Shown here: positions 7,755 through 17,190 of the stretch, piece after piece
Layout of the letters: each line of letters starts with the position of its first letter
How positions within the stretch are numbered: position 1 is the first letter of the stretch
Assembly: GCF_900290115.1 (NCBI RefSeq)
Contig: NZ_LT985749.1
Location: 362,730-426,729, forward strand
Direction of reading: 5' to 3'
Length of the DNA: 64,000 nucleotides
Origin: Alistipes sp. Marseille-P5061
Lineage (GTDB): Bacteria > Bacteroidota > Bacteroidia > Bacteroidales > Rikenellaceae
The notes under the pieces: model-generated
Told to the model about the DNA's origin: nothing
The model's input: the letters and a program-made list of their open reading frames with translations, nothing else
Databases searched by the model: none
Translations under genes and position numbers: made by a program

Positions 7755-8951
7755 ATGAAAAAAACACTACCACTTCTGCTATTCTCAGTTCTGCTCTCCT
7801 TGAAGAGCGTTGCCGCCGTTCCGGAGGGAGCGATTCCCTTCATCTTCGACAGGCATCTGTACCTGCAGTCTACCCTGAATGATTCGATTCCCGTTACCGT
7901 TGTTTACGATACCGGAGCCGATTTTCTCTATCTTGACAAGGACTTCCTGAAGCTCAACGATCTTCAAGACGCTTTCGGAAGAAGGGGCAAGGCAAAAATG
8001 GGAGGGGCGGGAAATGGAGGACCCCAACTCACGGAGATCTTTATCGACCCGGTCAAAATCCATTGCGGAGCGCTGGAATATCAAAACAGGATTACCCCCA
8101 TAATCGCGTTACGTGATATTCTGGGGAGGCATACGGACGGCTTGTTAGGCAATACGCACCTGTTAAGATCCCCTCTGGAGATCAATTTCAGCGAGGGCTA
8201 CATGCTTCCGCTCAAAGCGCCCGTTCCGACCGAAAGGCTTGCCGATTACGTGAAACTCGAAGCCCGATTCGAAAACAACCGCATCGATATTAGGGCAAGG
8301 CTGCAGATTGACGATAAAAATACGCTGGAGGGATGGTTCAGAATGGATTTGGGATGCGGCTCCACCGTTATTCTCACAAATGAAGCAGCCTCGACACTCA
8401 ATCTGGGAGAGCTACCCAAAGCCTGTTTCCGCACTCAAGCCGGAGGAATCGGAGGAGCTTCGGAGGAGGTTATAATACGGGCGGCACAATTCCGCATGGC
8501 CGACACGCTTGAAAACCTCGTGATGAAATATTCGCTCAATGAAAAGGGAGCCCTGTCGTCCGACAAACCCTACCTCGGTTTGATTGGCAACGAGATATGG
8601 TCGCTATATGATATTATCCTGGATCCGGCAAACGCTTCGGTGTGGGTGAAGCGGAATGCGGACAAAGGGACCTACATGCAGTCGTCCGTAACACACATGG
8701 CAGCTTTTGACCGTACAGACATCTGCGACGGCTGGGTTGTCAATGGACTCTACAGAGACGGCATAGCCGAAAAGGCGGGCATCGAAATCGGGGATATCAT
8801 CATCGCCATAAACGGCCGCCCGGTGAAAGATATACCTTGGGAAGAGCAGCGGAAAGGGCTGGACCTTCAGGGAGAAACCATATATACCGTAAAAAAAGCC
8901 GATGGCAGGACCGTTGTCTATACATTGTTCATCGACCTGCCGATAATCTAA
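7755..8951 (+). CDS. Secreted aspartyl protease-like protein with C-terminal PDZ domain
   Basis: A 398-residue protein with a signal peptide (about 1-21). Two retropepsin-like halves follow: VVYDTGADFLYL with Asp52-Thr53-Gly54, and FRMDLGCGSTV with Asp198-Leu199-Gly200 in the second lobe. A PDZ domain fills about 315-398 (GLYRDGIAEKAGIEIGDIII). Two-lobed aspartyl proteases with PDZ are common in Bacteroidota envelopes. The second lobe has DLG, not DTG or DSG, so activity should not be assumed. I use the ATG at 7755, just before the signal peptide. Base composition is clearly poorer in G+C than rarA before it and the gene after it, suggesting acquisition. Confidence 0.75.
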   Translation: MKKTLPLLLFSVLLSLKSVAAVPEGAIPFIFDRHLYLQSTLNDSIPVTVVYDTGADFLYLDKDFLKLNDLQDAFGRRGKAKMGGAGNGGPQLTEIFIDPVKIHCGALEYQNRITPIIALRDILGRHTDGLLGNTHLLRSPLEINFSEGYMLPLKAPVPTERLADYVKLEARFENNRIDIRARLQIDDKNTLEGWFRMDLGCGSTVILTNEAASTLNLGELPKACFRTQAGGIGGASEEVIIRAAQFRMADTLENLVMKYSLNEKGALSSDKPYLGLIGNEIWSLYDIILDPANASVWVKRNADKGTYMQSSVTHMAAFDRTDICDGWVVNGLYRDGIAEKAGIEIGDIIIAINGRPVKDIPWEEQRKGLDLQGETIYTVKKADGRTVVYTLFIDLPII

Positions 8952-8962
8952 TCGAAGCAAGA

Positions 8963-9463
8963 TTGAAAAGGATAGGAATCATCTCCGATACGCACGGGAC
9001 CTTCGACGAACCGTTGCGCGACTTCCTGCGCGACGTCGACGAAATCTGGCATGCCGGCGATATCGGCTCGCTCGAGACGGCCGACCTCATCGCCGCCTTC
9101 AAACCGCTGCGGGCCGTCACGGGCAACGTCGACGGAGGGCTCATCCGCCGCGCCTACACCGACTTCCTGGCCTTCGACTGCGAAGGGGTCCGCGTGCTGA
9201 TGACCCACATCGGCGGCTACCCCCGTCACTACGACCCGCGGGCGCTCGCCCGCATCCATCAGGTGGAGCCCCGGCTCTTCGTCTGCGGCCACTCGCACAT
9301 CCTGCGCGTGATGTACGACCCCATCTACTCGCTGCTGGCCGTCAATCCGGGAGCTGCCGGCAACTACGGCATCCACAAGGTGCGCACGGCCATCCGTCTG
9401 GTCATCGACGGCGAAGAGATGCGCGACATGGAGGTCGGCGAGTGGCCGCGCAGCTCGCTGTGA
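8963..9463 (+). CDS. YfcE-type metallophosphoesterase
   Basis: A 166-residue calcineurin-like phosphodiesterase. Metal-binding motifs appear in order: GIISDTHG at the N-terminus, EIWHAGDIG, AVTGNVDG, LMTHIG and FVCGHSHI. Family members (MJ0936, YfcE) hydrolyse phosphodiesters with Mn2+ or Ni2+; the cellular substrate is unknown. The fold begins right at a TTG codon (8963), 11 bp after the stop of the protease gene. An upstream TTG at 8837 would lengthen the protein inside the protease gene and is unlikely. Translation is probably coupled. A strong terminator follows. Confidence 0.85.
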   Translation: MKRIGIISDTHGTFDEPLRDFLRDVDEIWHAGDIGSLETADLIAAFKPLRAVTGNVDGGLIRRAYTDFLAFDCEGVRVLMTHIGGYPRHYDPRALARIHQVEPRLFVCGHSHILRVMYDPIYSLLAVNPGAAGNYGIHKVRTAIRLVIDGEEMRDMEVGEWPRSSL

Positions 9464-9510
9464 CCGGACACCGGCCCAACGAGGCTCCGCCCCGACGCAG
9501 CGCCACCGAA

Positions 9511-9542
9511 GGCGGCAGACGAAATCCGTCTGCCGCCTTTTT
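9511..9542 (+). terminator. Rho-independent terminator after the phosphoesterase gene
   Basis: Perfect 11-bp stem (9511-9521 with 9527-9537, arm GGCGGCAGACG), loop AAATC, then TTTTT. Confidence 0.9.
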
Positions 9543-9972
9543 CGGCCGGGAGCGGGGCTGAGGCCCCCCCATTTGAGGCCGCAGCAGCCCCCGCCGCCAC
9601 GCTGCCAAAGGGGCGAACGGCCAGCCAGGGTAAACAGAACGGCCCAAAAAAACCATTCACGCTACGGAAGCGTCCAAACGGAACAATCGGAGGAGATAAT
9701 CCACACATGGATATTTTGCATTGATTACCAACAGTTTCAGATACATTCGGAAAATTTTTCCGCAAAAAAATCGACCTTTTTCGTTCACCTGCATCCAGGC
9801 AGGGAACAAAACGAGGCAACATGCTGTCACTCAAACAGTACGCATCGGCAAAGAGGCGGAAAGGGCCTCGCTCCGCACCGAGAACACACGCTGAATATCA
9901 GCGAAATAACCACCTAAATATACAATTCAGCCCGTATACTATACCGTAATGGTCTGCCGTTATCCATGCGAA
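9543..9972. other. Spacer upstream of the Clp ATPase gene
   Basis: About 430 bp without a credible gene. The second half is noticeably AT-richer and probably holds the promoter of the Clp gene, but no TAnnTTTG element could be placed with confidence. Confidence 0.5.
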
Positions 9973-10006
9973 ATTCAAAAGGACGCAACATTCAAAAGGA
10001 CGCAAC
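9973..10006 (+). repeat. Tandem 17-bp duplication at the Clp gene start
   Basis: ATTCAAAAGGACGCAAC occurs at 9973-9989 and again at 9990-10006, directly before the ATG at 10008. Each copy contains an AAAAGGA ribosome-binding-site-like core; the second is correctly spaced for the start. Confidence 0.85.
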
Positions 10007-10007
10007 C

Positions 10008-12479
10008 ATGAAGATTAGAATCTCGAAACAGCTCGAAGGCATCATCGCCCGCACGGCCTTCGACACGACCAAGACCGGCGTAACCCGCTCGCTGAAGGAT
10101 TTCCTCATGCTGGAGATGCTGCGCGAGGAGGGGTCGCTCGCCTGCCAGCTCCTCACGGCCCGCCTCAAGGAGTGGGAACTGCACCAGGTGCGGCTCCGCA
10201 TCGAACACGACATACTCTCCGTCACGGAGACGGAGCACCACGCGCCCGAAGAGTTCTTCCACACCTTCGTCGACGAGCTGCGCGCCTCGGCCGGACGGAC
10301 GACCCGGTACATCACGACGGCCCATGCGCTGCAGGCCATCGCCGCCGACCGGACCACCGTCACGGCACACGTGCTGGAGCTCTATGGCATCACGGCCGAA
10401 CGGCTCGCCGTCGAGCTGCAGCTGCTGCCCGACGAGAGCGAGCCCGGGGAGATGCGGCTCCGCCTGCCCGACTTCGACACCTCCGCTTCGCCGGCCGACA
10501 ACGCATCGGCAAAAGGTCCGCACACCACGTCGCTGCTCGAAAAGTTCGGCATCGACCTCACGCAGCTGGCCCGCAACGGCGAAATCGACCCCGTGGTGGG
10601 ACGCGAGCAGGAGATTGAACGCGTCGTGCAGATTCTCTCGCGCCGCAAGAAGAACAATCCGGTGCTCATCGGCGAGGCGGGCGTGGGCAAGAGCGCCATC
10701 GTCGAGGGGCTGGCCCTGCGCATCGTCGCGGGCGAGGTGCCCCACACGCTGGCGGGCAAGCGCCTCTTCGCGCTCGACGTCTCCTCGCTGGTGGCCGGGA
10801 CGAAGTTCCGGGGCGAGTTCGAGGAGCGGATGCAGCAGCTGCTCGAGGAGCTGCGCCGCTCGAAGCAGACGCTGCTCTTCATCGACGAGGTCCACACCAT
10901 CGTCGGGGCCGGCTCGACCCAGGGGAGCCTCGACACGGCCAACATCCTCAAACCGGCGCTGGCACGGGGCGAGCTGCAGATTATCGGCGCCACCACCTTC
11001 GACGAATACCGCACCGACATCGAGTCGGACGCCGCCCTCGAACGCCGCTTCCAGCGGGTGGTCGTCGAGCCGACCACCCCCGAGCAGACGCTGCGCATCC
11101 TGCGCAACATCGCCCCCGGCTACGAGGCGCACCACCACGTACGCTACACGGAGGAGGCGCTGCAGGCCTGCGTCGAGCTGACGGGCCGCTACATCACCGA
11201 CCGCTACTTCCCCGACAAGGCCATCGACGTACTCGACGAGGCGGGGGCCCGCGCCCACCTGCAGGCCGCCCGCGAGCCCGAATCACTGCGGCGTCTGGAG
11301 GCCGAGTTGACGACCGCCCGGCGCGAGCACCTGAAGGCCGTCGGGCAGTTCGCCTACGAAGAGGCCGCCGCGGCCCGCAACCGCGAGCTGACGCTCCGCA
11401 CGCGGCTCGGCGAGCGCCGTGACGCATGGCAGCGCACGCTCGAACGCCGCCCGGTGGAGCTCACCGCACGCCACATCCGCGAGGTCATCACCGCCATGAC
11501 GGGCATCCCCGCCGAGCGGGTTTCGGACGACGAGCGGCTCCGCCTGCAGCAGCTCGGGGAGTACCTCTCGAAGCGGGTCATCGGCCAGCAGGAGGCCGTC
11601 GAGCGCATCGTCCGCACCATCCGCCGCTCGCGCAGCGGTCTGAAGGAGGAGCAGCGCCCCCTGGGCATCTTCCTCTTCGTGGGGCCGACCGGCGTGGGCA
11701 AGACCCTGCTGGCCAAGGAGGTGTCCAGATGGCTCTTCGACGAGCGCCGCGGGCTGATTCGCATCGACATGAGCGAATATACCGAGAAGCACAACGTCGC
11801 CCGCCTCATCGGCTCGCCGCCGGGGTATGTCGGCTACGGCGAGGGCGGGCAGCTCACCGAGGCGGTCCGCCGCCAGCCCCATGCGGTGGTGCTCTTCGAC
11901 GAAATCGAGAAGGCGCACCCCGAGGTCTTCCACACGATGCTCCAGCTCTTCGACGAGGGGTGGCTCACCGACGGCGCGGGGCGCAGCGTCGACTTCCGCA
12001 ATACGATTGTCATCATGACCTCGAACATCGGTTCGCGCGAGGCCGCCCGCAAGGCCGTGCAGGTGGGCTACGCCACCGGTTCGAAGGAGGCGGGCGAGGC
12101 GCTCACGCCGCAGCTGGAGTACCGCAAGGCGCTCGAGCAGCGCTTCGCGCCGGAGTTCCTCAACCGCATCGACGACATCGTCGTCTTCCGCCCGCTCGAA
12201 CGGGAGGACGTAGAGCGCATCGTCGAACTCGAGCTGCAGGCGCTGCGCGAGCGGGCCCGGAAGCTGGGGTACCGCATGCGCGTCACCGAGGGGGCGCGGC
12301 AGCGGCTGGCCGCCATGGGCTACGAGCGTCGCTACGGCGCGCGGGCGCTCCGCCGCACGCTGCTCGACCAGGTCGAGGAGCCCTTCTCGTCACTCATCAT
12401 CGAGGGGCGGCTGCGCGAGGGCGACACGGTGGTGGTCGAGTCGGACCGCGCCCGGGGCGTACGGCTGCGCGTGGCTTGA
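10008..12479 (+). CDS. Clp-family AAA+ unfoldase (ClpC/ClpA-like)
   Basis: An 823-residue two-ring AAA+ ATPase. The N-terminal ~145 residues look like a diverged Clp_N repeat domain. NBD1 has Walker A GEAGVGKS (222-229) and FIDEVH (Asp293-Glu294); a short middle segment (about 430-480) is much smaller than the ClpB coiled coil; NBD2 has GPTGVGKT (559-566) and [11 protein letters not shown], then the C-terminal D2-small domain. A VGY tripeptide follows the NBD2 sensor strand where ClpA/ClpC carry the ClpP-contact loop (VGF or IGL), so it may feed ClpP; no clpP is nearby. An ATG at 9966 would add 14 residues encoded by the duplication, with no ribosome site; 10008 is preferred. Confidence 0.88.
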   Translation: MKIRISKQLEGIIARTAFDTTKTGVTRSLKDFLMLEMLREEGSLACQLLTARLKEWELHQVRLRIEHDILSVTETEHHAPEEFFHTFVDELRASAGRTTRYITTAHALQAIAADRTTVTAHVLELYGITAERLAVELQLLPDESEPGEMRLRLPDFDTSASPADNASAKGPHTTSLLEKFGIDLTQLARNGEIDPVVGREQEIERVVQILSRRKKNNPVLIGEAGVGKSAIVEGLALRIVAGEVPHTLAGKRLFALDVSSLVAGTKFRGEFEERMQQLLEELRRSKQTLLFIDEVHTIVGAGSTQGSLDTANILKPALARGELQIIGATTFDEYRTDIESDAALERRFQRVVVEPTTPEQTLRILRNIAPGYEAHHHVRYTEEALQACVELTGRYITDRYFPDKAIDVLDEAGARAHLQAAREPESLRRLEAELTTARREHLKAVGQFAYEEAAAARNRELTLRTRLGERRDAWQRTLERRPVELTARHIREVITAMTGIPAERVSDDERLRLQQLGEYLSKRVIGQQEAVERIVRTIRRSRSGLKEEQRPLGIFLFVGPTGVGKTLLAKEVSRWLFDERRGLIRIDMSEYTEKHNVARLIGSPPGYVGYGEGGQLTEAVRRQPHAVVLFDEIEKAHPEVFHTMLQLFDEGWLTDGAGRSVDFRNTIVIMTSNIGSREAARKAVQVGYATGSKEAGEALTPQLEYRKALEQRFAPEFLNRIDDIVVFRPLEREDVERIVELELQALRERARKLGYRMRVTEGARQRLAAMGYERRYGARALRRTLLDQVEEPFSSLIIEGRLREGDTVVVESDRARGVRLRVA

Positions 12480-12535
12480 ATACAGTGGTGACCTGCGGCC
12501 GGGAACCGACCGTGAGCCGCAAGGAGCCGTCCGAG

Positions 12536-12574
12536 GGTCCGGTCGACCGTTTTTACGGTCGGCCGGACCTTTTT
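12536..12574 (+). terminator. Rho-independent terminator after the Clp gene
   Basis: A 14-bp stem with one wobble (12536-12549 with 12556-12569, arm GGTCCGGTCGACCG), loop TTTTTA, then TTTTT. Confidence 0.85.
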
Positions 12575-12693
12575 GTCGATTTTCCGGGCAACTTCGGCCG
12601 CATCACGGGCAAGGAAATCCGCGCCGGAACCGCTTCCTTTGCATCGAAACGAAAGATACGAACAACACACCCGACCGATTAACCCGCAAAGTC

Positions 12694-13533
12694 ATGAAAC
12701 TCCGCATCAATCCGCGCTACCATGCACTTGAACCCTTTGTCCGGCACCTTGCCGAGCCCGGATACTTCGACGCACACGGCCAGACGCTGCACGACGGGCG
12801 CAACACGCTCAAGCTCTTCGAGGTGGAGGGCATCCGCGTCGTGGTCAAGTGCTACGGCCATCTGTCGCTGCTCAACCGCCTTGTCTACGGGGTTCTGCGC
12901 CGGAGCAAGGCCGAACGGGCCTACCTCCACGCGGCGCAGCTGCGCGAGCGGGGCATCGATTCGCCCGAGGAGGTTGCCTTCCTCGAAATCCGCCGCCGCG
13001 GAGTGCTCGCCGAGAGCTACTTCGTCTCGCTCTGCTCCGAGTTCGACTCCCTGCTGCCGGTCATGGAACTCGACCGTCCGATGGCCCGGCGGCGGGAGAT
13101 TCTCGATGCACTGGCCGCCTTTCTGCTCCGCCTGCACGATGCCGGCGTCGAACACCTCGACCTCAACATCGGCAACATCCTCTACCGCCGGGAGGGAGAG
13201 ACGGGATACGCCTTCCAGCTCATCGACACCAACCGCATGCGCTTCCGCCGCCACCTCACGACCCGCCTCCGGCTGGACAACCTGAGAAGGCTCACCTGCC
13301 CGGCCCCGGTCTACCTCTACCTGCTCGACCGCTACGCCCGGCTGATTCACACCGATGCCGACACCGTACAGTTCAAGGGGGTGCTCATGCGGCTCTTCTT
13401 CGAGAACCGGCAGCGGCTCAAGCGGCGGATGAAGAGCCGCATCCGCCGGGAGCGCTCCCGCTCCGGCGCAGTCGGCAGAGGCACGGCACCCGGGCAGACC
13501 GACACGCCCGGGAACGCTCCGGCAGAGCAATAG
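12694..13533 (+). CDS. LPS-core kinase-like protein (RfaY/WaaP/InaA family)
   Basis: A 279-residue protein-kinase-fold protein. The nucleotide-binding lysine is probably Lys52 (RVVVKCYG); the catalytic loop is HLDLNIGNIL (His154, Asp156, Asn161) and the metal-binding Asp is Asp178 in LIDTNRMRF. This set matches kinases that phosphorylate lipid A-core sugars or Kdo in Gram-negative envelopes, acting on the cytoplasmic side of the inner membrane. The C-terminal ~45 residues are basic, then low-complexity (G, P, T). The substrate is not known. It has no obvious partner: a terminator precedes it and the next gene has its own promoter. Confidence 0.8.
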   Translation: MKLRINPRYHALEPFVRHLAEPGYFDAHGQTLHDGRNTLKLFEVEGIRVVVKCYGHLSLLNRLVYGVLRRSKAERAYLHAAQLRERGIDSPEEVAFLEIRRRGVLAESYFVSLCSEFDSLLPVMELDRPMARRREILDALAAFLLRLHDAGVEHLDLNIGNILYRREGETGYAFQLIDTNRMRFRRHLTTRLRLDNLRRLTCPAPVYLYLLDRYARLIHTDADTVQFKGVLMRLFFENRQRLKRRMKSRIRRERSRSGAVGRGTAPGQTDTPGNAPAEQ

Positions 13534-13583
13534 AGCCCTGCGAAGGCCTCTTAGCAACGGTCCGCAACAAAAAGCGCCGGGAA

Positions 13584-13615
13584 TTTGCCCGCCTCACGGG
13601 GATTTGCTACCTTTG
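13584..13615 (+). promoter_or_regulatory. Promoter of the TPR/HTH regulator
   Basis: TTTG (13584-13587), 20 bp, TACCTTTG (13608-13615), 25 bp before the ATG. Confidence 0.7.
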
Positions 13616-13640
13616 GCCGCATACCAACCCATCCCGACCC

Positions 13641-15326
13641 ATGAAAAGGACCTTTTGCGGCTGGCTGCTGATGATGGTTACCCTCATCGGATGCACCTCC
13701 GACAACACGACGAACGAAACCCTTGCCCGCTGCGAACGGCGCGTTGCCGCAGCTCCGGACAGCGTCCTGCAGATTCTGCAGGAGATTCCCGCCGAACGGC
13801 TCCGCAGCCGTGCGCTGCGGGCCCGCTATGCGCTGCTCGCGGCCGAAGCGCACGACCGCACCGAAACGACGCCCGACAACGACTCGCTGCTCAAGGTGGC
13901 GTGGAGCTACTACGGAGAACGGCCTCAGGAGCTCTACGGACAGTGCAAGACGCTCTACTACCGCGGACGCGAACACCTGCGCCGGGGCGACAAACCCGGA
14001 GCGCTGCGGCTCTTTCTCGAGGTCGAGGAGCGGCTGCGCTCCATCGACGAGCCCTACTACACGGGGCTGCTCTACCTGCGCATCGGCGAGGTCTACCGCT
14101 CGGAGCTCAACTTCGTGCGGGCCTACCGCTACTTCCGCGACGCACGCGACCTCTTCATGCGTTCGGAACACCCCCGCGAGACAACCGAGGCGCTGCTGGG
14201 CATGACCGCCTCGGCGCTGCGCATGCGCGACCTGCAGCGTGCCCGGCGCGACTGCACCATGGCGCTCGAGCTGGCCGACGACCTGGGCGACGACACGCTG
14301 CGCCGGCGCAGCCTCGCCTTCTTCGCCACGCTGCACATCTTCTCGGAGGGGGACCCCATCGCCACCGACCTGCTGCGCCGCATCGAGCGCTCGGTCCGCC
14401 GCGACACCACCCCCGAAGGCTTCTGCACGCTGGCCCAGACGCAGCTGCTGCGCGGACGGCCCGACAGCGCACTGCTCTACCTGCAACTGGCCAAGGAGAA
14501 GGGCCCCGACGGCGAGGAGCTTCCGCTGCTGGCCTACACCGCCTTCCGCGCGCAGGCGGCCGCCCGCCGCTACCCCGAGGCCACACGGGAAATCCACCGC
14601 TTCATCTACCTCAACGACTCGCTCACGCGCACCGCGCTGCAGACTTCGGCCGGGATGATTGAAAAGGACTACTTCCGCGAGCAGGCCGCCTTCGCCGACT
14701 ACCGCATGCAGAGCCGCCGCACGGGCGAACGGGTCGCCGTCGCCGCACTGCTCGTGCTGCTCATACTCATCGGAATGGTCATCCGCCAGCGGATGCGCCT
14801 CCAGCGCGAACGGAACGGACGCTCGCTCCAGCTGCTGCGCGAGGCCCGCGAGGAGTACCGCCAGATAGCCGAGAGCATGGTCGAGCGGAACGACACCGAG
14901 TCGCGGCTGCGCAGCATGATTGCCTCGCGCTTCGAGATTGTCGACCGGCTGGGCAAGAGCTACTACGAGCGCGAGAACACCGCCTCGGGACAGGCCGCCA
15001 TGGCCCGCCAGGTCAAGCAGCTCATCGACGGCTTTGCCGAGAACGGCGAGATGCTCGCCGAGCTCGAACAGATGGTCGACGAGGCGCACGACGGCGCCAT
15101 GCAGAAGCTGCGGGCCGACTTCCCCCGCATGAAGGAGGCCGACGCACGGCTGCTCTGCTACATCTTCGGCGGCTTCTCGCCCCAGGTCATCAGCCTCTTC
15201 ATGGAGGAGAGCGTGGCCAACATCTACGCCCGCAAGTCGCGGCTCAAGTCACGCATCAAGGCCTCGGATTCGCCCCACAAGGGGCTCTTTACGGCCCTTT
15301 TGGAGCAGCCGTCAGGCGGGTGTTAG
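13641..15326 (+). CDS. Membrane-spanning TPR protein with C-terminal LuxR-like HTH
   Basis: A 561-residue protein. The N-terminus is a lipoprotein-type or uncleaved signal (LIGC, Cys18). Residues about 30-345 are tetratricopeptide-like helices, then a transmembrane segment at 365-381, a coiled-coil linker (382-480) and a C-terminal helical region (about 495-545, ADARLLCYIFGGFSPQVISL) that resembles the degenerate LuxR/GerE-type HTH of Bacteroidota TPR regulators. The topology suggests a periplasmic sensor and cytoplasmic DNA-binding end in one chain. Ligand and targets are unknown; the lipoprotein of 15521 downstream is an obvious candidate target because its promoter carries an inverted repeat. 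Confidence 0.75.
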   Translation: MKRTFCGWLLMMVTLIGCTSDNTTNETLARCERRVAAAPDSVLQILQEIPAERLRSRALRARYALLAAEAHDRTETTPDNDSLLKVAWSYYGERPQELYGQCKTLYYRGREHLRRGDKPGALRLFLEVEERLRSIDEPYYTGLLYLRIGEVYRSELNFVRAYRYFRDARDLFMRSEHPRETTEALLGMTASALRMRDLQRARRDCTMALELADDLGDDTLRRRSLAFFATLHIFSEGDPIATDLLRRIERSVRRDTTPEGFCTLAQTQLLRGRPDSALLYLQLAKEKGPDGEELPLLAYTAFRAQAAARRYPEATREIHRFIYLNDSLTRTALQTSAGMIEKDYFREQAAFADYRMQSRRTGERVAVAALLVLLILIGMVIRQRMRLQRERNGRSLQLLREAREEYRQIAESMVERNDTESRLRSMIASRFEIVDRLGKSYYERENTASGQAAMARQVKQLIDGFAENGEMLAELEQMVDEAHDGAMQKLRADFPRMKEADARLLCYIFGGFSPQVISLFMEESVANIYARKSRLKSRIKASDSPHKGLFTALLEQPSGGC

Positions 15327-15393
15327 ATTCCCGCGCGGAAAATTCGCGCAAAACGCTGATTTACAGCACCGATTTTTGAAAAGTGTTAGATTG

Positions 15394-15432
15394 GGGCGTC
15401 CGTATCGCAACTGGTTTTCGGTACGGACGCCC
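15394..15432. promoter_or_regulatory. Candidate operator: 11-bp inverted repeat abutting a promoter
   Basis: GGGCGTCCGTA (15394-15404) and its exact complement TACGGACGCCC (15422-15432) are separated by 17 bp. The right arm ends exactly where the -7 element TACTTTTG begins, so a bound protein would block or replace -33 recognition. It could instead be a hairpin ending the upstream transcript, but there is no matching T run. Confidence 0.55.
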
Positions 15433-15440
15433 TACTTTTG
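15433..15440 (+). promoter_or_regulatory. -7 element for the lipoprotein gene
   Basis: TACTTTTG, immediately downstream of the inverted repeat and 80 bp before the ATG at 15521. No TTTG is at the usual distance. Confidence 0.5.
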
Positions 15441-15520
15441 CATTCGGAAACGCCCCAGTCCCGGACCGTCCGGGAGCGTTCGCAAAACGAACGTCCGACA
15501 CATTCCAAAAATTTACACAC

Positions 15521-16603
15521 ATGAAACCGAATCAGATTCTTATCACAATATTGGCAGGCGCGGCACTCATGACCGCCTGCAAGAAGGATGATGTTCCACC
15601 CTCGGAGAAGGATGCCGTCGTGCAAATCTCCGTACGCGACCAGAAGGGTACGCCCATCAACGGAACGCCCGTACTGATATACGACGAGGAGGGTTATGCC
15701 AAGTTCCAGAAGGAGCACAACACGCCGCCGCTCGATGTGGCCGTAACCCGGGCCGACGGCAACGTGGAGTACCGCTTCGCCTACGACAAATGGCTGACGA
15801 GCGGCAAGCGCACCGTCACCTTCGTGGTCTACAAGGAGCAGGACGAGAAGAACTACGACATCTGGGCCGAGACGCGGACCCTCATGCCTTCGAAGAGCGA
15901 GCGGGTCGAAATCCGCATCGAGCTCGGGGAGAAGGAGGAGCCCAAACCCGGCACCGACCCCAAGCCCGAGCCCGGCGCGGGTGAGGAGCGGCAGCTCGAG
16001 ATGTATGACGCCGACAACGGACGCACGCTCCTCGACGGAACCCTCTTCCTCGACACGAAGCACTACTTCGACGGCGGCGACACCCATATGATAGCCGATG
16101 CGGGCGAGGTGGCAGACCTCAAGGCGCTGGGCGAGCCCGTCTTCACGGAAATTGAGGACCTTGTTGCAGCTACACCCGGTCACGGATACTTCATCTGCAG
16201 GAATATGACTTTCAAGACCTTCCCGTCGGGGGCGCACGCCCTCGCCATCGGAGCCGAATACACGAAGGTCTACGTGGCCGGGTGGCTGCAGCAGGGCGAC
16301 AAGAAGGTAGGCGTACGCCTCCACTACCAGACCGCGCAGGCCGGCACCGGAACACTGCCCGAACGGGGCCACACCTACGAAATGTCGCTCAAGGGCGAAC
16401 ACACGCTCGACGTCGAGCTGCCCGAGGCACCCGAGCTCTACGAGTTCGTGGCCCACGACAAGACGCAGCTCGAACTCGCGGGGACCCGCAACCGCATCAC
16501 GGTGCGCGTGACCGACACAGACATTGCCGAGGGACGGGAGTATCTCTTCCACGTACGCTCGGGAGTGCTCTACACCGACCTCAAGGTCAAGATTGTAGCC
16601 TGA
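15521..16603 (+). CDS. Lipoprotein of unknown function (possible DUF5036-like C-terminal part)
   Basis: A 360-residue protein with a lipoprotein signal ending MTACKKDD. Residues about 28-135 look like an Ig or carboxypeptidase-regulatory-like beta domain (short alternating strands; residues PSEKDAVVQIS onward). A proline/glutamate-rich linker (about 142-155, EEPKPGTDPKPEPG) separates it from a second beta-rich domain beginning MYDADNGRTLLDGTLFLDT, a pattern I associate with DUF5036 proteins, though not firmly. Surface-exposed in Bacteroidota if the linker export signal works. No pathway can be assigned. Start chosen at the ATG before the signal peptide. Confidence 0.7.
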   Translation: MKPNQILITILAGAALMTACKKDDVPPSEKDAVVQISVRDQKGTPINGTPVLIYDEEGYAKFQKEHNTPPLDVAVTRADGNVEYRFAYDKWLTSGKRTVTFVVYKEQDEKNYDIWAETRTLMPSKSERVEIRIELGEKEEPKPGTDPKPEPGAGEERQLEMYDADNGRTLLDGTLFLDTKHYFDGGDTHMIADAGEVADLKALGEPVFTEIEDLVAATPGHGYFICRNMTFKTFPSGAHALAIGAEYTKVYVAGWLQQGDKKVGVRLHYQTAQAGTGTLPERGHTYEMSLKGEHTLDVELPEAPELYEFVAHDKTQLELAGTRNRITVRVTDTDIAEGREYLFHVRSGVLYTDLKVKIVA

Positions 16604-16760
16604 ACAGAAAATCGTTTCAGCCGCCGGGAACCGGCCGTTCGAGGTCCCCTCGCCAAAGGGACAAGGGGGTATTTAATCGAGTATTTGAAAACGGCAGGGA
16701 CTTCAGGGCCGGAACCGGCGGCATGAACGATTTATTCCAGGAAGCCTCACGGCTTCACCG

Positions 16761-16799
16761 ACACCCGCCCGAGCAATCCGCCCCCCAGGCGGGTGTTTT
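16761..16799 (+). terminator. Terminator-like hairpin after the lipoprotein gene
   Basis: A 9-bp stem ACACCCGCC (16761-16769) with GGCGGGTGT (16788-16796), long loop, then TTTT. It lies 158 bp after the stop. The rest of 16604-17160 has no convincing gene. Confidence 0.6.
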
Positions 16800-17047
16800 C
16801 TATTCCGAGACCGGCTCCCGCAGCTCACGCCCGGCAGATTGCCCCCGCCGGGTCCGGCAGGGATGCCGTATCCCGACCGAGCCGGTCCGACCACCCTTCC
16901 GTCTTAAGAAACAACCGACCCGACCATGCTTTTGCTTCTCTCGCTGCTCCTGCTGCGCGCCGGAGTAATCCTTCGCAACCGATTGCGCGATTCGGAATCG
17001 GGCCGACAGTAAGGCCGGCCCACCCGGCGCTCCGACGTCCCGGTACC

Positions 17048-17079
17048 CCAACGCCCCAACGCTCCAACGCTCCAACGCT
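17048..17079. repeat. Four tandem 8-bp repeats
   Basis: CCAACGCY repeated four times without interruption (first copy CCAACGCC, then three CCAACGCT) in non-coding DNA upstream of the TetR gene promoter. Confidence 0.8.
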
Positions 17080-17160
17080 CCGGCAGAGTGTGAGGGGGCG
17101 ACCCTCCGGAAACCGCGCAGAAAAATCGTACGGATTTTCGTTTTTCCCCGAATTAGCTTG

Positions 17161-17168
17161 TATCTTTG
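17161..17168 (+). promoter_or_regulatory. -7 element of the TetR gene promoter
   Basis: TATCTTTG, 22 bp before the ATG at 17191. None of the TGACC half-sites seen downstream of this gene occur here, which argues against simple autoregulation. Confidence 0.5.
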
Positions 17169-17190
17169 GAATCACAAACGCCAGACAAGC

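Noticed and set aside
16926-17012. Plus-strand 28-codon frame with a leucine-rich hydrophobic start
   Set aside because: No promoter or ribosome site was recognised, the length is within chance for open GC-rich DNA, and it lies after a terminator.
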